Assembly: GCA_964247055.1 (NCBI GenBank)
Contig: OZ176054.1
Location: 8,990,001 to 9,054,000 of the forward strand
Source: Paragordius varius
Lineage: Eukaryota > Nematomorpha
Length of the DNA stretch: 64,000 nucleotides
Direction: 5' to 3'
Part shown: positions 14,401 through 28,519 of the stretch, piece by piece
Layout: each line of letters opens with the position of its first letter
Numbering within the stretch: the stretch's first letter is position 1
Translations under genes and position numbers: made by a program
The notes under the pieces: model-generated
The model's input: only the letters and a program-made list of their open reading frames with translations
Database searches by the model: none
What the model was told of the DNA's origin: nothing

Positions 14401-17007
14401 TATAATTTTAATATTTACTGTATCATGGACATATATATATAATATTCAATTACGTATTTTAAGAATTGGTCCAAACACAGTTTCATCGTTGGCCTTTATA
14501 CTACAATTCCATTTCTGATTGCGGAATTGATATTGGCATTCGAAAATGCCATATTGTGCACCCTTGCCCACACCATACATATGGTCCTGGTAAAGTAAAC
14601 AGAGCCTTCTTTGCCCCTGACTTAAACCAGGCAGTTGACACCAATCAATTAACGTTTGTTCTTCAAGAATTTGATTTTTATTCCCGTCACTATTTAAGTG
14701 TTGGTGTGAGGATGTCGTCTCAATGATTGATTTAAGGCCATTATTTGGAATGTCTATAGATTTACGGCCTAAAAGGTATTTGGAAAGATGATGATTAGGT
14801 TTCATGGTGGATAACAGGTTTGCCGTTTTCTCTTGTAAATCGTAATTGAGTTTCATATTCATATTGTGGATGTCGTTTTGCAAAAGGCCGGGTGGTTTTC
14901 GTGAAGGCGCTATCAATCCCAAAGTCCTATCACAAAAGGAAAAATATATGTGTTAATTATGTATATTGGTGCATATATATATATCTATAGACCCCAAAAA
15001 CTAAAGTAATTATCAGTGGCTATTAAATCAAAATTAATCATCTGAATTAAAAGGGTATTAGACATTTTAACTGCTTTACTAACATACTCTCGTTTAAACG
15101 GGGAATTATTTTAATTACAGCCAAATTTGGAACCCGCCCTTAAACGGTATTTATAAATTTATAGCAATGGTTTATTTAGATTTTGTGGTAAACTGTTGTA
15201 CAATTGGAACATTTAAATAAATTAAATTATTATTTATTAAATGTTTCTTTCAACAAGTATAAAATCGAAAGAGACTGTAATCAATGTTACTATATATATA
15301 TATCTTTAAAAAGTTAAAAAACTGAATTAGGTAATTGATCTAAGCCTTTTTAAATCAATATTTACCGTTTATGGTGTATAACAAAATTATTTTCAATTTT
15401 GATTCTTTATAACCATTTTGCATTTATTATTAAATGCTCACGGGTAAATTCATGATCCAGAGATAAATTTAAAACAATTGAAAAACCAGAATTTTAATCC
15501 CATATTTTTCAAAACTGGTGCTTAACAATCTAGTTTTTCAAAAATAAAACAAGTTCCACATAAACGGACTGCTTTAAACCCTGTGTTTTAGGTGGTTTTT
15601 TTGATTGAAAAAAATTTACCATAAAAGGGAGAAGATCATCTTCAAAATGCTTACTACACAAAAAATATCGCAAACCAAATACTATATCAATAATTAAAAA
15701 TCCTAACAATGCATGCGAAACTTGTTTGTTAATTTAAAATGAATTCCTATAGTATATGACTTTCTAAGATTTGACCACTAAATCGGGTTATGGTATAAAA
15801 CTGATTTATGCGTTTTTGCCAGTAATTAGGCGGTTAATTTAAACCACCTAACTTTATTGCATTGTTGCACTTAATGATAAACCATTAAAATAGTGCCACC
15901 AGTCTTTCAGAATTTTTAATTTCCCTTTTTATTATTTTATAGATATAGAGGATTACAAATAAATTTAATGCTATAATAGCAAGTGTTAATAAAATAGTCA
16001 TAAAAAATGAAAGAGTGTGTGTTAAGTATTTACCCTATATTTTTTTATTATGTATGATACCATTAGATATACATAAAATAATATTTCCAATCAAATCAAT
16101 ATTTAATGGATAAAAATTAAAAATAGAGTATATAGGTATCAAAAAAACCAATAGCATACATATTTTAGTATTGTCGCGTTAATGAATATGAGTTCATTTT
16201 GTTATATATATAAATTAAGATGCTATCGCGACGCCTTAAAAAAACGTCAACTTATGGCATTTTAAGTCTTTTTTTTTAAATATCAAAATGCAATTTAAAA
16301 TAAAATGTAATAATAATGTCTCTTTTTGACATTTTTACAAGTATGAAAATAAAAGCAGAAAAGATAAAGTTTGACCGTTTTTCTCTAAGGTATATATATA
16401 TATGGTCGCCAAATAAGATGTTATAATTTGCAAAAACACATTTGTTTTACATTCAAAAAAATGTATTATGTATGCTAAAATATACTGTATTTTGACCTGA
16501 AAGTGATAAATTAACATCTAAATTTGCCTTAAAATTATGTTAAGAATATGGTCATTACTTTATTTCATACAACTAACTAGACTAGATTAAAACAGTCGGA
16601 AATAATCTTTTTTTAAAGGTCAACAAATATAAACTTTTATTGTGATTCCAAAAATTAACAAATTATTTCATTTACTTTAAGCCAAATATGCAAAATATAT
16701 AAAGTTGTTATATAGCAATAATAAAATTTAAAAGTATTAAAAAAATCAAAATAAACCTTTATTATTGTTATTTTAGGGTTATATCCCATATTAGCTTACT
16801 TACTATATCTAAGCTAAGCTATTAATCTTTCATAAAGTTTAGTTTTTAAAACAATGTAAAAAATATGAATCTTAAAAAGTAAAGCTTATATATTTACCAC
16901 CACATTCCAACGGTTGTTACAAATGCATAGTTTAGTACAAAAATCTGAATCCAAAAAATGCGGAATAATAAATGCGATACCGATATTTGTTGCACAGATA
17001 TAGCCAT
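11495..17007 (-). CDS. WNT5: Wnt ligand, Wnt5-like, complete in four exons
   Basis: This is a secreted, lipid-modified signalling glycoprotein acting through Frizzled or Ror/Ryk receptors. Exons on the minus strand are 17007-16898, 14926-14454, 13223-12778 and 12445-11495. They total 1980 nt, or 659 residues plus stop, with all phases consistent. Exon 1 supplies a signal peptide (residues about 11-32, [18 protein letters not shown]) and MWW, which continues in exon 2 as TLGLI. That equals the Wnt5 SWWSLG motif. Core matches are [15 protein letters not shown], the [14 protein letters not shown] block, [47 protein letters not shown] (the Ser that receives palmitoleate is kept, and the usual His is Leu), [11 protein letters not shown], and the terminal CNCKFHWCC...YICK. 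Two insertions enlarge it, about 45 basic residues before LMNLHNNE and about 125 low-complexity residues before the last cysteine domain. Most Wnts have about 350-400 residues. The first intron is about 1.97 kb. Confidence 0.94.
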
Positions 17008-20000
17008 GTATATTTGTTTTGAAGTTGACTTTAACAAATTATTTGATTATCATTAAAGATTTTATATACTATGTATATATACCACTTAAAAGGTGCATAA
17101 GATTATTCATATAATGAGGAAAAAAATGATAGCAAAAAAGAAAATGTATTACATATTTTTGATAACCCTCCGCGTGTGATGTGACATTAAAATATAAAAA
17201 TATGTTGGTACACAAAAGTCATAGCAAGATAGATAGATGATATTTTATAAACCAAAAAAATATAGAGCAATTATTTTTTAGTTCTGCTTTTGAATTCCAG
17301 GAGTTTTTTTAGTGTTTCATAACCCTTTTGATGTATTGAAAAAGCACAAAAATAATAATTATTAAAATAATAATAATATTTTAGCGATAAATTTTATTAC
17401 TAAAGATAAACCGCCAAAGAAAACAATGTATCTTTTATTTGAAAATATAGAAGCAAATTGTAAATTAAAGAGGAGAGGACGCTCTATAAATTATGTGTAG
17501 GTAAACCGCTAGTCTAGTTATATACTAAATGTGGTTGATTATATTATCGATGAAGGTAATTTAATATTAAAGAAAAATGCTATAATGGTATATTTCGGGG
17601 TCGTCATATCTCAAGATAAAAGCAAAGTTTAACTCTATATATTTTATCTAAAAAAGGATAATAATGATAATTTGTTGTATGTTGCATTTAATTATACGAC
17701 GTATAAAAGCACAATCAATATCTACTAAGTTATCGGAGATGAAAGTGATAGTATATGATGAGAGATGCCTTCAGATAATCTTTGAAGGTATGGAGAAAAA
17801 AATATATTCAATCAATTTATATACATACATGCATATATATATTAGCAGTATATTATATAAATATGTGTAACACGCTTAAAATTAGAGTAATTAATAAGTA
17901 TTGTTTGTAATATATTTTTGATACAACAGTGATTTAGTGATTTATGTTATAGTAATAATTAATAATTTTAACGGTGATGAGATATCATCTCATATCTTTT
18001 GATAGTAATTTTATGAAAAAAAGTCAATGTGACTCTACATAGGAAGGAAGGAATTATAGATCAGGTTAGGAAGCAGCAAGTAATATTATTGGGGGGGAAA
18101 CATTTTTACAAGCAAATTAATTACATGCATATTCCTTTCATGTGTAGAGATATTACATAGGTAAAAATATTGAAGTTATATATATGTAAAGCATAGCACG
18201 GAGACATAATTGCAAATAAATTTTTACAGTAAATGCAATTAATTAATTTATGATGATGATATGATAGTAAGATTACATAATTAATAATATTGTCTTTTTT
18301 TCCATGTAAGTAAGTAAATGATAAAAATAATACAGTAGAAATAATTGGTTGGTTTGGTTGGTTGAGATTTTTATAAATTTATAATCTAATGGGCGGGTTT
18401 GCTATACATAACATTTCCAAATCTTTGTTTTTATAGTCGTTTAGTAATGCAAGAAAAACATTATTAAATTTTAATATTTTTTATATCAGCGATTTTCTGC
18501 ATCAAAGCATCTATTTTGTGATCCCTTTTGTCAAAGTAAATGTTGTTTAATTGTAAAAGACAAAAGAATAAAACAACCGTGGGTTAGACAAAAATATTGA
18601 AATAATTTACTGTTAAATTTTTTAACTTCATAATATTTATTATGTGTATAATAAATTAGTTGTATAACAAGTTGTTTTATTTACATAGAAAATAAATAAA
18701 TATTTACATGGCGCGTATTAACTTTAAAAAGATTGGGTTACCTAGCTACCTACCTACCTATCTACACTTTCATTCAAATTCACAATATTGTTTTGTGTAA
18801 TTTAGTATAAACATTTAAAACATAAATATGAGAACAGGTAAAACGAGCTACTGAGATGATTTAGTAGAACATATTTAACCTAACAAGTCTATTTTATTCA
18901 TCGTGGGTGGGGTGATAAAAATTTCATCAGTCTGTTTTTAGCATTAAAAAATGAAATTTTATGTAAGTTGACTTGATGGACCCATGTTTATATCTAAGTA
19001 AGATGCATACAAATTCTATTTAAATATTCAATATTTAGTTAGTTGTAAACTTTTTTTATATAAACTGATTGCAAAAATATAAGCATTGATTGTAATTAAG
19101 ATCGAGAATCTTTATTACATGTGACTTTATGAAATTTATTTTTAATTTCTAGTAAATATTTAAACTTTCCAAATTGACCATCTTCTCATAATCATAATCT
19201 TTGGAATATGATTAACGGTTTAAACATAAAAACTTTGTATGAGATATTTTAATTTAGTATTAAATTGCAAGTTAACCAAATATGTTTTACATCATCATAT
19301 TCAGTATGGACAAAATAAAACTAACGGGTAATAAAAAAACTAAATTAAAATTTCATTATAAAGGTATATTCTTTTTATTTGCACCACTATAGATCGCATT
19401 ATAAATACAATAAAATAAGACAGGGTAGCTAAAATTAATTTATTCATAATATGTATTCTATAAATAATAATTATTCGTTTGATAGATGGTAAATAGAACG
19501 AAAATTAAAGTGAAAGTCTGAATGGATAATGTAACCGATAAACTGAAAAAATTAAAATGAGACTTTCTGGTGCTTTGCAGTTATCTGTAAGTTTTAGATT
19601 ATATTTTCAATTAAAATCATTAGTTTAAGTTTCAAATTTAACATTGAAAACAATTATTTCTTATTTAATCACTAATTATAATACAAAATATATCTGTATA
19701 ATATTTTATAAAATTTGGGCAAAGAAATTGCATTTTGAAATGAATTGGAACCAAAAAACATAATATTAATTGGTATATTATTTTTTTCTAAGATTTTAAG
19801 TAAATATCGCTTTTCATTTTAACTAAAATAATTTATGCGGTAAAATATTTAATTTTTCAATCACATAATTTAACAATATCTACACCAAATATTCGGCTTT
19901 GATAATAATTTAAGTTTCATGTAAAGAAAATTTTTATGTACTTTGCATCGAAGCGAAATATCACTCTTTTTTTCCAACGAATAAAAAATATTATAGTATG

Positions 20001-23000
20001 ATTCAGGGTTTTGCGAAAATTAAGCCATATATAAATTACAAAAACTTTATAATTATTTTTTAGACGCGATCTAAATTTATTTATTTTCTTATTTTAACAG
20101 TTGCTAACATATAGTAAAATAATTATCTTAATTCCTTTACCACATAACCATTTTTCACGATTAAATAATACCTACATTTACTGATACATTTTTAATTTCT
20201 GAGAATTTTTTAAAGACTTTCAAAAATCAGTTATAACTCGTGTTTAATCCATTTGATAAAATTTAATTGACACAAATAACTCTGTAGTCAGTATTTATTC
20301 GATGTTTAATTTTGCTACACTATATATTGTTTTGAAGATATTTATTTTACAGCTTTAAGCTATTAAATGATATGCAATTTTAGAACCTTTTTTTCACTCA
20401 CAGTTTAATATGAGTCATATATATAAATATATATACTTTGAATATGTTTAGAATTCTGTTTTTGAGGAATTATTCTATTATGGTTTTTGCAAAAGCCCAA
20501 ACTTAGCTGAACGTCAATTTTGATTTATTTGTCCCTATAAACATTTTGATTTAAATATAAATTTATCTACCTTTTATGGTAAATAGCCATTATTTTTATA
20601 CCATTAATTACAATATAGTTTTTATTTAGGGAATATTTAATTTTTTTAAAAAAACAGAAATATGTGCGTCCTTGGAATAATTTATATCTTGGCGGTATTC
20701 ACCTGTCAGGATAGATTTTCTTTCTTAAAAATTAAATCTTTATATAATTTTATATATAGGTTCTATAGTACGAAAACCCTTTGTCTTTGTTTTGCTGTAA
20801 TAAAAGACATATATTAATGTCCAACATAAAAACATGTCACATAATATCATATTCATAAATATTTATACTTAAAAAAAGGACCAATCGGCACTTATCAAAA
20901 ACGCTATTAGATACCACAATATTTTAATATTTTTAATGTAATTATTGTTAATAAAATTATGGAAATATAATTTGTAGTAAGTATATAATGGTTGTATGGA
21001 ATATATTAAAAATTGAACTGTATCAAAAATGAGTACAAAGTATTAATTAATTAATTAGATATTTTTTTGATATTTTTGAATTTTATTTTTTATAATTATT
21101 TTTTTTATATAGCTAGTCATTTTATATTGTCATAGAAAATAATTGACTCTATATCGGTAAAAATAATGTTTTAAAAAGTATACTGAATAAAACTTTGGTT
21201 AAAATCATTTTTATATTAATTATTATATAAATATTTGTGATTGTACTAATTTGTTTTAGGTATGCAAGTAATTTTCAAACGTAAAATTACGCATGAATAA
21301 TATATTTTATAGATTTTATGATACACTCGTATCATAATACGCAGGTAGAATCGCTGATAGTGTTAAAAGTTAATATATACAGTTGAAAAAATAATCCCAC
21401 GCATACTTACAAACTCATTAAATTTTCTAGTTTTTACTTATTTTTTTATCTAAAAGATGAGGATGTGTCATGAAAAATATTTCATTTATCTTATATCCTA
21501 CCTGCTGTATTATGCAAATAATATTTTTTAAATTCATAATAATTGAAAAACTATGGTTAAAGAGAGCCATGATATATCAGATATTTTTTTTGATAAAAAA
21601 TTACGCTTTTAAAATTTGATTGATCACAATATTGGAAAAAGATTGTGCATTTGGTACAAAATATCAATAGTATTTTGCATCTTTTAGATTCGATCAACTC
21701 TTAAATAGTTCATCATTAATAAATGCATATTCTTTGAGCATTACATTCAAAAAAATAGATCAAAATCCTAATTAGTATTTTTTTTATATATAAAATATTT
21801 TTAAATTATAATTAAACTGATATTTTGCTATTATTAAAATAAAACTTAATCCCTGACGCCATGGTTTTCAAACGATATTTATGTATTGCATTAAAAATAC
21901 GAGCCTAAAAACCGTTATTCAAAGAAAAAATTATATTACAGATACATCTGAATAAGAACTTAAAATCTATATTTTTAACGTTTTATGATTGTTTGCTAAA
22001 AATTTTAATTAGTCAAGTTAATGGATATAATTTTTTTGAGTAGTTTGAATAATATTGATAATAATATTTTAATGTAATGATGATAAAGTAAACAAACCTA
22101 TTAAAATGCTAAAAGCACTTAACCAAAACACCAATAATAATAAAAATATCCCCTTTATATAGAATAATTTGGAAAAGCCTTAAATGGCCTAAGAAGTACG
22201 AAATCCATTTTCAAGTTTATATAGAATAGGAATGCTACTTAAAATGAAGCTACCTAAAACAAAATGGCTCTAATTTTTTTAAAAAACCTTAAACCAATTA
22301 GTCATCCTGTGATTTTTACTGGGGCACATTGAATTTCAAATCAAAAATAAAAATGAAGTTTCAGGAGTCTTATATGTTTTAAGGCCTATATCAAAAAGTT
22401 ACAAAGGCTCTAATAAATCTTAAATTCTCGCATATTAGTTAAATGTTATGAACAGATTATAGTTTCATTCATATAATTTTCCTATAAATAACTGATTTCC
22501 AAATATTCAAAGCACCATTAATTAAAATATATTATTTAACGCAAAGCCACTAATACCCATTAAAATGTTTTTATTTATGTAAATTTTAGAGATAATCACT
22601 TATGTTATGCTAAAAAAGTATTTTTTACGTAAAAATAATTTTATCAAGAATTTGAAGGATATATATTAACACTCCATTACCTTTTGAAAATAAAAACATT
22701 TCGTAATTTTTGATCCAGGTCTAAATTTGTATGATAAAATATTATACTAAAAGGTGTTTTTGACTAAAATATTGTCATATCTTTATTTATACATTTAAAA
22801 TAATCAGTCTTAACAGCTTTGAAAGTTCGGCAAACTATCAACCTCTTCAAATCAAATTGAAACAAACGTCAATAAATCAATAATTTCCTATCAAAACAAA
22901 TTTAGATTTGGCAGTATTTTTACCGATTTATATAAAAAAATCTAAAAATATATTTCGGCGGCTTAAAGTTTGTGACGAGAATTAAACAATTAAATTTATT

Positions 23001-23499
23001 TTTTAAGTAATACGCTTGAAAGGTCAAATAAATATTAATTTAGGCCCAATATCTTTAATATGTAAAAAATAATTAAGTTTTTATTCGCTCTAAACTAGCT
23101 GATAGTATATATGGAAAAAACGCCGCTTCCACAAAATATTTTTCCCAGTTGATTTGATTATATAATTTTTTTTCGAATTGAAACACGTGTTAAAATTTGT
23201 TACGTCGGAATAAATGTTTTGCAAGACATACACCACTAAAAATAGGGTTTTATTGTTTAATTAGAATAAACCGACGGAAACAGTAAATATAAAAATTAGA
23301 TTCTTTAAATCCCCAAATCTTATTTTAATTAATTGGAGATGTTAATCCTCGCCAGTATTGTGTTTTAAGAATAAATTTTATTTATACGATTCAGGCGTTA
23401 ATGAATGATTTTTGTTACTCATGGTTAAAAGTGTTATAAAATTGTGTTCACACAGCTGGGATTAAGGGATATAAAAAGTAAATAATTTGTGGTTCCTTT
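17008..23499. other. AT-rich gene desert upstream of the Wnt5-like gene
   Basis: About 6.5 kb with only short chance open frames (for example 17664-17870) and low-complexity AT tracts. There is a short CTAC/ACCT tetranucleotide stretch near 18740-18765 and a GGTTGGTT stretch near 18345-18362. No protein match, RNA gene or recognisable transposon was seen. Its position, 5' of a developmental ligand, would suit cis-regulatory DNA, but nothing in the sequence proves it. Confidence 0.55.
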
Positions 23500-25480
23500 T
23501 TAAAGGAAAGAATGATCTTATACCAATCCGCTAGAAACGTGGTTAACTGAACTCGTATGGCTTGAAAATTAGCTCCAAAACAATTGCATTTTTGTATGGC
23601 GTCTGAGTTTTATACCGGTAGACCCATACCCATAGACATATATGGAAAAGGTGCTGAGTTAAATTTTTCGCCTATATAGGGCAAATATTTGGAATCATCT
23701 TTGATACCATAGTCTCATGGGTTATTCGAAAAAAATATCTTTAATTAATCGTTATATGATGGCGTATTTTTAGGGCATAAAGGCCCCAAATTAATGGCTA
23801 ATAAGAAAACACCTGATATTAATTTTTACCTAGTTACGGGTAATATTTTAAGCTTTTAATAAGCTCATATGGGTTCGTAAATTTTCTGTAAATTAGTTCA
23901 ACGCAATTTCTATATAGTGGCGCAGTTTTTGGCGGGTAGCTCCTTACCCAGGGGCAGGTATAAAAACTTTGGGCAAAATTTTTGCCTTTATAAGGGGAAT
24001 ATCTGGAATTATCATGGTTTCCATATGTTCCTTTTAGACTCTTAGGTTTTCTGAAATTTGGCTCCAAAGGCATGCTGTATCGATATGGGGACGCAGTTTT
24101 GCGAGTGTAGCCTAACCAGGGGCGAAACAAAAAAATGCTTAAAAATTTTGCCTTATTTCGGTAATACCTGAAATTATGATTGAGATATGTTCTCGTGGGA
24201 CTTTCGAAAAATTGCCGCATAAAAGTCATTCTATAGTTGCGCATTTTTCAGGGCAAGGGCCTAATTAAGTGGTAATTTAATAAAACCGCTCTACTTAAAT
24301 TTTTGCCTTATACGGGTAATATTTCAAGCCCTTATTGATCTCATATGGCCTGATAAGTTTTCTAAAATTTGCCTCCAAAGTCACGCTGTATCGATATGAT
24401 GGCGCAGTTGTAGGCGGGTAGCCCCCTACCCAGCGATATAAAAAAGACGTTCGATTTAGGAACTGGAATTATCATTCATTCCATATGTTTTAAAAGTTTT
24501 TGGAAGAATGGTTTCAAAACTAAATATTAGTTCAATCATATCACATTTTTTAGGGCGTAAAGGGCCTATTAAAAAAAACCGATCTACTTAAATTTTGCCT
24601 TTTTACGGGTAATATTTCAGGCTCTTATCAAACTTATATGGCCTGATAAATTTTCTGAAAATTAACTCCTAAAATACGTAATTTTGATATGATGGCGCAG
24701 TTTTAGGGAGGTAACTCCCTACCCAGAGGCTCATACAAGAAAAGCGCTTGATTATAATTTTTGCCTTTTTACGGCTGGAATCATGATTCATTTCATATGC
24801 TCTCATGAGTTTTTGGAAAATTGTTTCAAAACTAAAAATTATTCTATGGTGGCGCATTCAGGGCATGAAGAACCTAATTAACGGCTAATTTAGAAAAACC
24901 GCTGAGTTAAATTTTTGCCTTTTTACGGGTATTATTTTTTGCAGTTATTGAACTCATATGGCCTGATTGGTTTTCTGAAATTTAGCCCCAAAAGCACGCT
25001 ATTTGGATATGACTCAGTTTTTAGCGGTTATCTCCTTTACCAGCAGCTATCATCAAAGAAACGCTAACTAATATTTCTGCCTTTAAACAGGTAATACCTG
25101 GATTCCTTATTGAATTTTTACGGTCTCATACTTTGGGCGAAAAATAGATTCAAAAAATTATTTTTGTGATTTTTTCGAAAAAATGGCATTTTACGGGGGT
25201 GGGGGGGGGCGGGTAAAAAGAGGGCATGAATTTAGAAAGCGAGCCCACTATGGTAAAAAAAATCATATTAAAAATCGAATGGTCCAGCATGTTTTATGGA
25301 AATATGGTTCAAAGACACGATTTTTGTGAACTTTTGAAAACCGTTTTTACACTGGGTGGGCCCGAACAGAGGGCCTAGTTCAAAAAAGGGCGAAGCTATT
25401 GTCGGGGCATTTATTAATGATATGTTTTCGATTTGGATTTGAATGGGATCTACCGGTTTTCCGAAAACAGATCACAAAGC
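23500..25480. repeat. Degenerate tandem array of about 158-bp units, alternating in two types (dimer about 320 bp)
   Basis: A recurring anchor, TTTTGCC then TTTTTACGGGTAAT, appears near 23835, 23991, 24156, 24311, 24603, 24770, 24923 and 25086, with a truncated copy near 24465. Spacing is 140-167 bp. One unit type carries ACTCATATGGCCTGAT, a CACGCTGTATCGATATG-like block and GGCGGGTAGC...CTACCCAG. The other carries GGAATTATCATTCAT, GTTTCAAAACTAAA and CAGGGCATAAAGGGCCTAATTA. The types mostly alternate. The array is richer in GC than its surroundings and ends in a diverged part with a G-run at 25196-25210. The 136-residue minus-strand open frame at 23834-24244 is a by-product of the repeat. Confidence 0.85.
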
Positions 25481-25678
25481 CACCACTTTCCATTTTTATA
25501 TTATTTAATAAAATAATTAAAAATTAAATTTTAAAGATAGTTTATTTTTTAATATTCGGGTAAAAAGCCAAATATTGATCCCACATATAGTATCTGTAAT
25601 TTTACTAATTTCCAATCATATCATAATTGCAAAATCCATGATTATATAAAAAATAGAAAATATACAATTCATTTATTC

Positions 25679-28519
25679 TTATTCTAAATATATTTCTTGG
25701 GTAGAAGCAGCGCCTTGATGTTTGATTTCGCTACCTGTATGCATTAATAAAATAAAATTATAGATGAGAATAAATAAAAAAACAGTGATAATATAAAACT
25801 TTTTTCGCCCCCCAAAAGGTTTAAAAATTAAAATATAAGATAATATATTACCCGGTATATCAGGAGCAGGTTCTGAGCTGGCAACATTTCGCAATCCCAT
25901 TAAGGGGGGAGGTGGAGGTGGCATTAAATCATCTACGCCTGTGGATTGGACAACCTTTAAGTAAGAAAAAGGAAAATATTTATTTAATATTTTATAACAT
26001 TTTTATCATATTTATTGTTGTAATCATGAGAGAAGGTTAGTTAATTAGCTTAAATAGTATTAGCGATGTATATAATAGATGTGTTTTCTTAAACATGAAA
26101 ATATCAAAACTTTGATTTCGGAAAACGGAAAATTAAAAAATTGATATGGATTATTTACAACCAATTGCTAGAAAAAATTCAACTTTGAAAAATATAATAC
26201 TTCTTCTTTGTCCTTTCCCGCAGTTTCAATCATGTTTGATTCGGTCGATTTACTGATGGCATGACTGACAGGTTTAGAGTAAAGTGCAATTTCACTTGGT
26301 GTCAATTTAAAGGCAAATTGTAGGTAAAACTAAAAAAGGCGCACACATAATATTGATATATAATTTAGTTTTATTTTTTTACACATAGTAGTGTTTTCAA
26401 ATAAAAATAAAATATTTGCTAGTTTTTCATTTTAATTATTGCCAAATAGCATAAAAATATTATTGGCTTAAAGTTGGTGCATTTAAATAAAATGTTCTCT
26501 TGCTTCAATAATTTATCTCTTTACTCCAATGTTCACTTTTTTCTTAAAAAGCAATAGATTAGAAATAATCGAATCGAATTACTATAAAAAGAATCCAAAA
26601 AAGAGTATGAAACAAACCTGTTTAGCCTGAGCATTCCAAAGATACCAAAACTTTTTGTCGATGTAATTGACGAAACTTGTACCACCCATACCATGGCCCC
26701 CAAAATTACCTCGTTCATCCAATATCCCTCCACCAAAGGTATTGAGATTGGTTGATATCCCTGGTGGTTTATCGACTTCTCGGCTTGGAACCTAAAAAAG
26801 GGTTATTAATTCAAAAATTAAAACCATTCATTTTTGTGGAGTTGTCAAAAAGATTGCAAACATGTTTTTAAAACCAAAACCGCGGCGGTTTCCATGTAGA
26901 TTATGATAGTTATAGCAGAAGGTCAATTTACAAATCCATGTTTTCCATGAGATAGATTACGATAAAATTTAAAGCAGAACGTTAATTTACAAGTAGAAAA
27001 ATACAAAAAACTGATCTATGGTTTTACAAAATTATATGGGCTAAATGAAATTTTATTTTTAATAACTTATTTTCATTTAAATAATGTTATCTATTTTAAA
27101 TGTTTTCTATTTGATTGGATATATTTAATATATTTTTAAAAAAGTTTCTGTAAAATGACAAAAATTAAAATCACAACCATTGTAATCCAGTTGTAATCTT
27201 TGATAAAACTAATTTCAATTTTATAATAATATATATGATAATTTTGACAATTTAATTATAATTCAAATATAAATCAAAGATAAAACTCTCAAATTATTAT
27301 TTTAATAATATACCTTAAAAGCAATTGTTTCATACGGTTCGGCTGCAAACAAGAGATATTGCCATTTTTTATCAGGGGGTTCTATTCTTTGCTCATAAGC
27401 TGACATAAAACGATGTCTGGGAGCAATACCATCTGCTATCTCAGGATAATCGATTTGAAACAATAAACTACATTGATTCGTTTCGGGATCTTTTTGTTTC
27501 GTTACCTGAATATAAATACATTTATTTCCTGTACTATATATGAAATAAAAAATTATTTAAGACGAAAATCTATAAAAAATAGTCATAAAAAATTCCTATA
27601 TATAATTAATACATGACGTCGAAAAATGGGGACTTATTTTAAAAATATGAAATTACCTAATATAAATATTTTTACCAAACACTTAAGGAAAATATATGAT
27701 AAGGGACAACATATAAATAAAATACCTCATTACTTTGTTGCGCTAAATATTCCAAAGCTTGAGTGTCAAACTATTACAACTGTTTTATTATCAAAAAAAC
27801 ATTACTATCATAAATTAAAAAAGATTTTTTTACAGTATATTACGGTTTAGGACAAGGATTTATTACTAATAATGATTAATATTTTTTAATTTGGCCCCCA
27901 TTACAAGAGATATTTTGAATTGCCATGTAAGGATGTGTTGATGAAAAAAAAAATAAATACCTTGTACCCGGGTCTCCCAATCTTAACAAATTTCTTCTTA
28001 GCATTATTTGCTGCGGCCATACCCATCAAAGGCATTTTTTGATCGGCTAAAACCATCGTAGGTTGAATTTGTTGTTGCGCTAAATTGTCTTTGGCTTCTT
28101 TGGCGGCCCGCCTGGCCAAATTGTGTTGATGTTTTTTACCTTGGGTGTGGGCCAAATAACTTCCTTCATTGTTATGAAGAGTGAGACAAAGCTTACATTC
28201 ATACGTACCAAGATGGTTTTTTAAGAAATATGGATCCTGCAAAAAGGGTAGTTGGGTAATTTTAAGCAAAAATATGTGTAAAAGTTTTAAAAAATATTTT
28301 GCGCAATTAATTAATTAAAGGATTAGGTACTAATTTATTATAACTGAGAAAAACAATATAAAATATTAAAAAATATTTTTTAAAATAACCTACCTTCGTT
28401 ATATCAATAGTTTCCAAAGCTAACTGTCTTAACCGTTCTCTCCTATCTTTATTGGTTTCAGACCATGAGGCCACACCACCTCCACCAGTTTTTGCTCCAG
28501 GTCGATGCTGAAAATCCAT
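25679..28519 (-). CDS. SF3A2: Splicing factor 3A subunit 2
   Basis: SF3A2 (SAP62, yeast Prp11) is a U2 snRNP subunit needed for prespliceosome assembly. Exons on the minus strand: 28519-28394, 28236-27961, 27505-27314, 26791-26618, 26329-26201, 25954-25852 and 25734-25679, giving 351 residues plus stop. The N-terminus MDFQHRPGAKTGGGGVAS is nearly identical to the family. A matrin-type zinc finger follows (YECKLCLTLHNNEGSYLAH, GKKHQHNLARRAAKEAK), then KKFVKIGRPGYK, QIDYPEIADGI, RHRFMSAYEQRIEPPDKKW, AAEPYETIAFKVPSRE and KFWYLWNAQAKQFYLQF. Differences from human are a roughly 35-residue Gly/Asn-rich insert before KFWYLW and a C-terminus with only one short polyproline run (MPPPPPPLMG) instead of the long proline heptad tail. 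AATAAA lies 1 nt past the stop. It is divergent from EIF2B2. Confidence 0.97.

Noticed and set aside
17664-17870. 68-residue plus-strand open frame in the desert
   Set aside because: Low-complexity composition, no splice context, no recognisable protein.
23834-24244. 136-residue minus-strand open frame
   Set aside because: It lies wholly in the tandem array and mirrors the repeat units. No start context, no family match.
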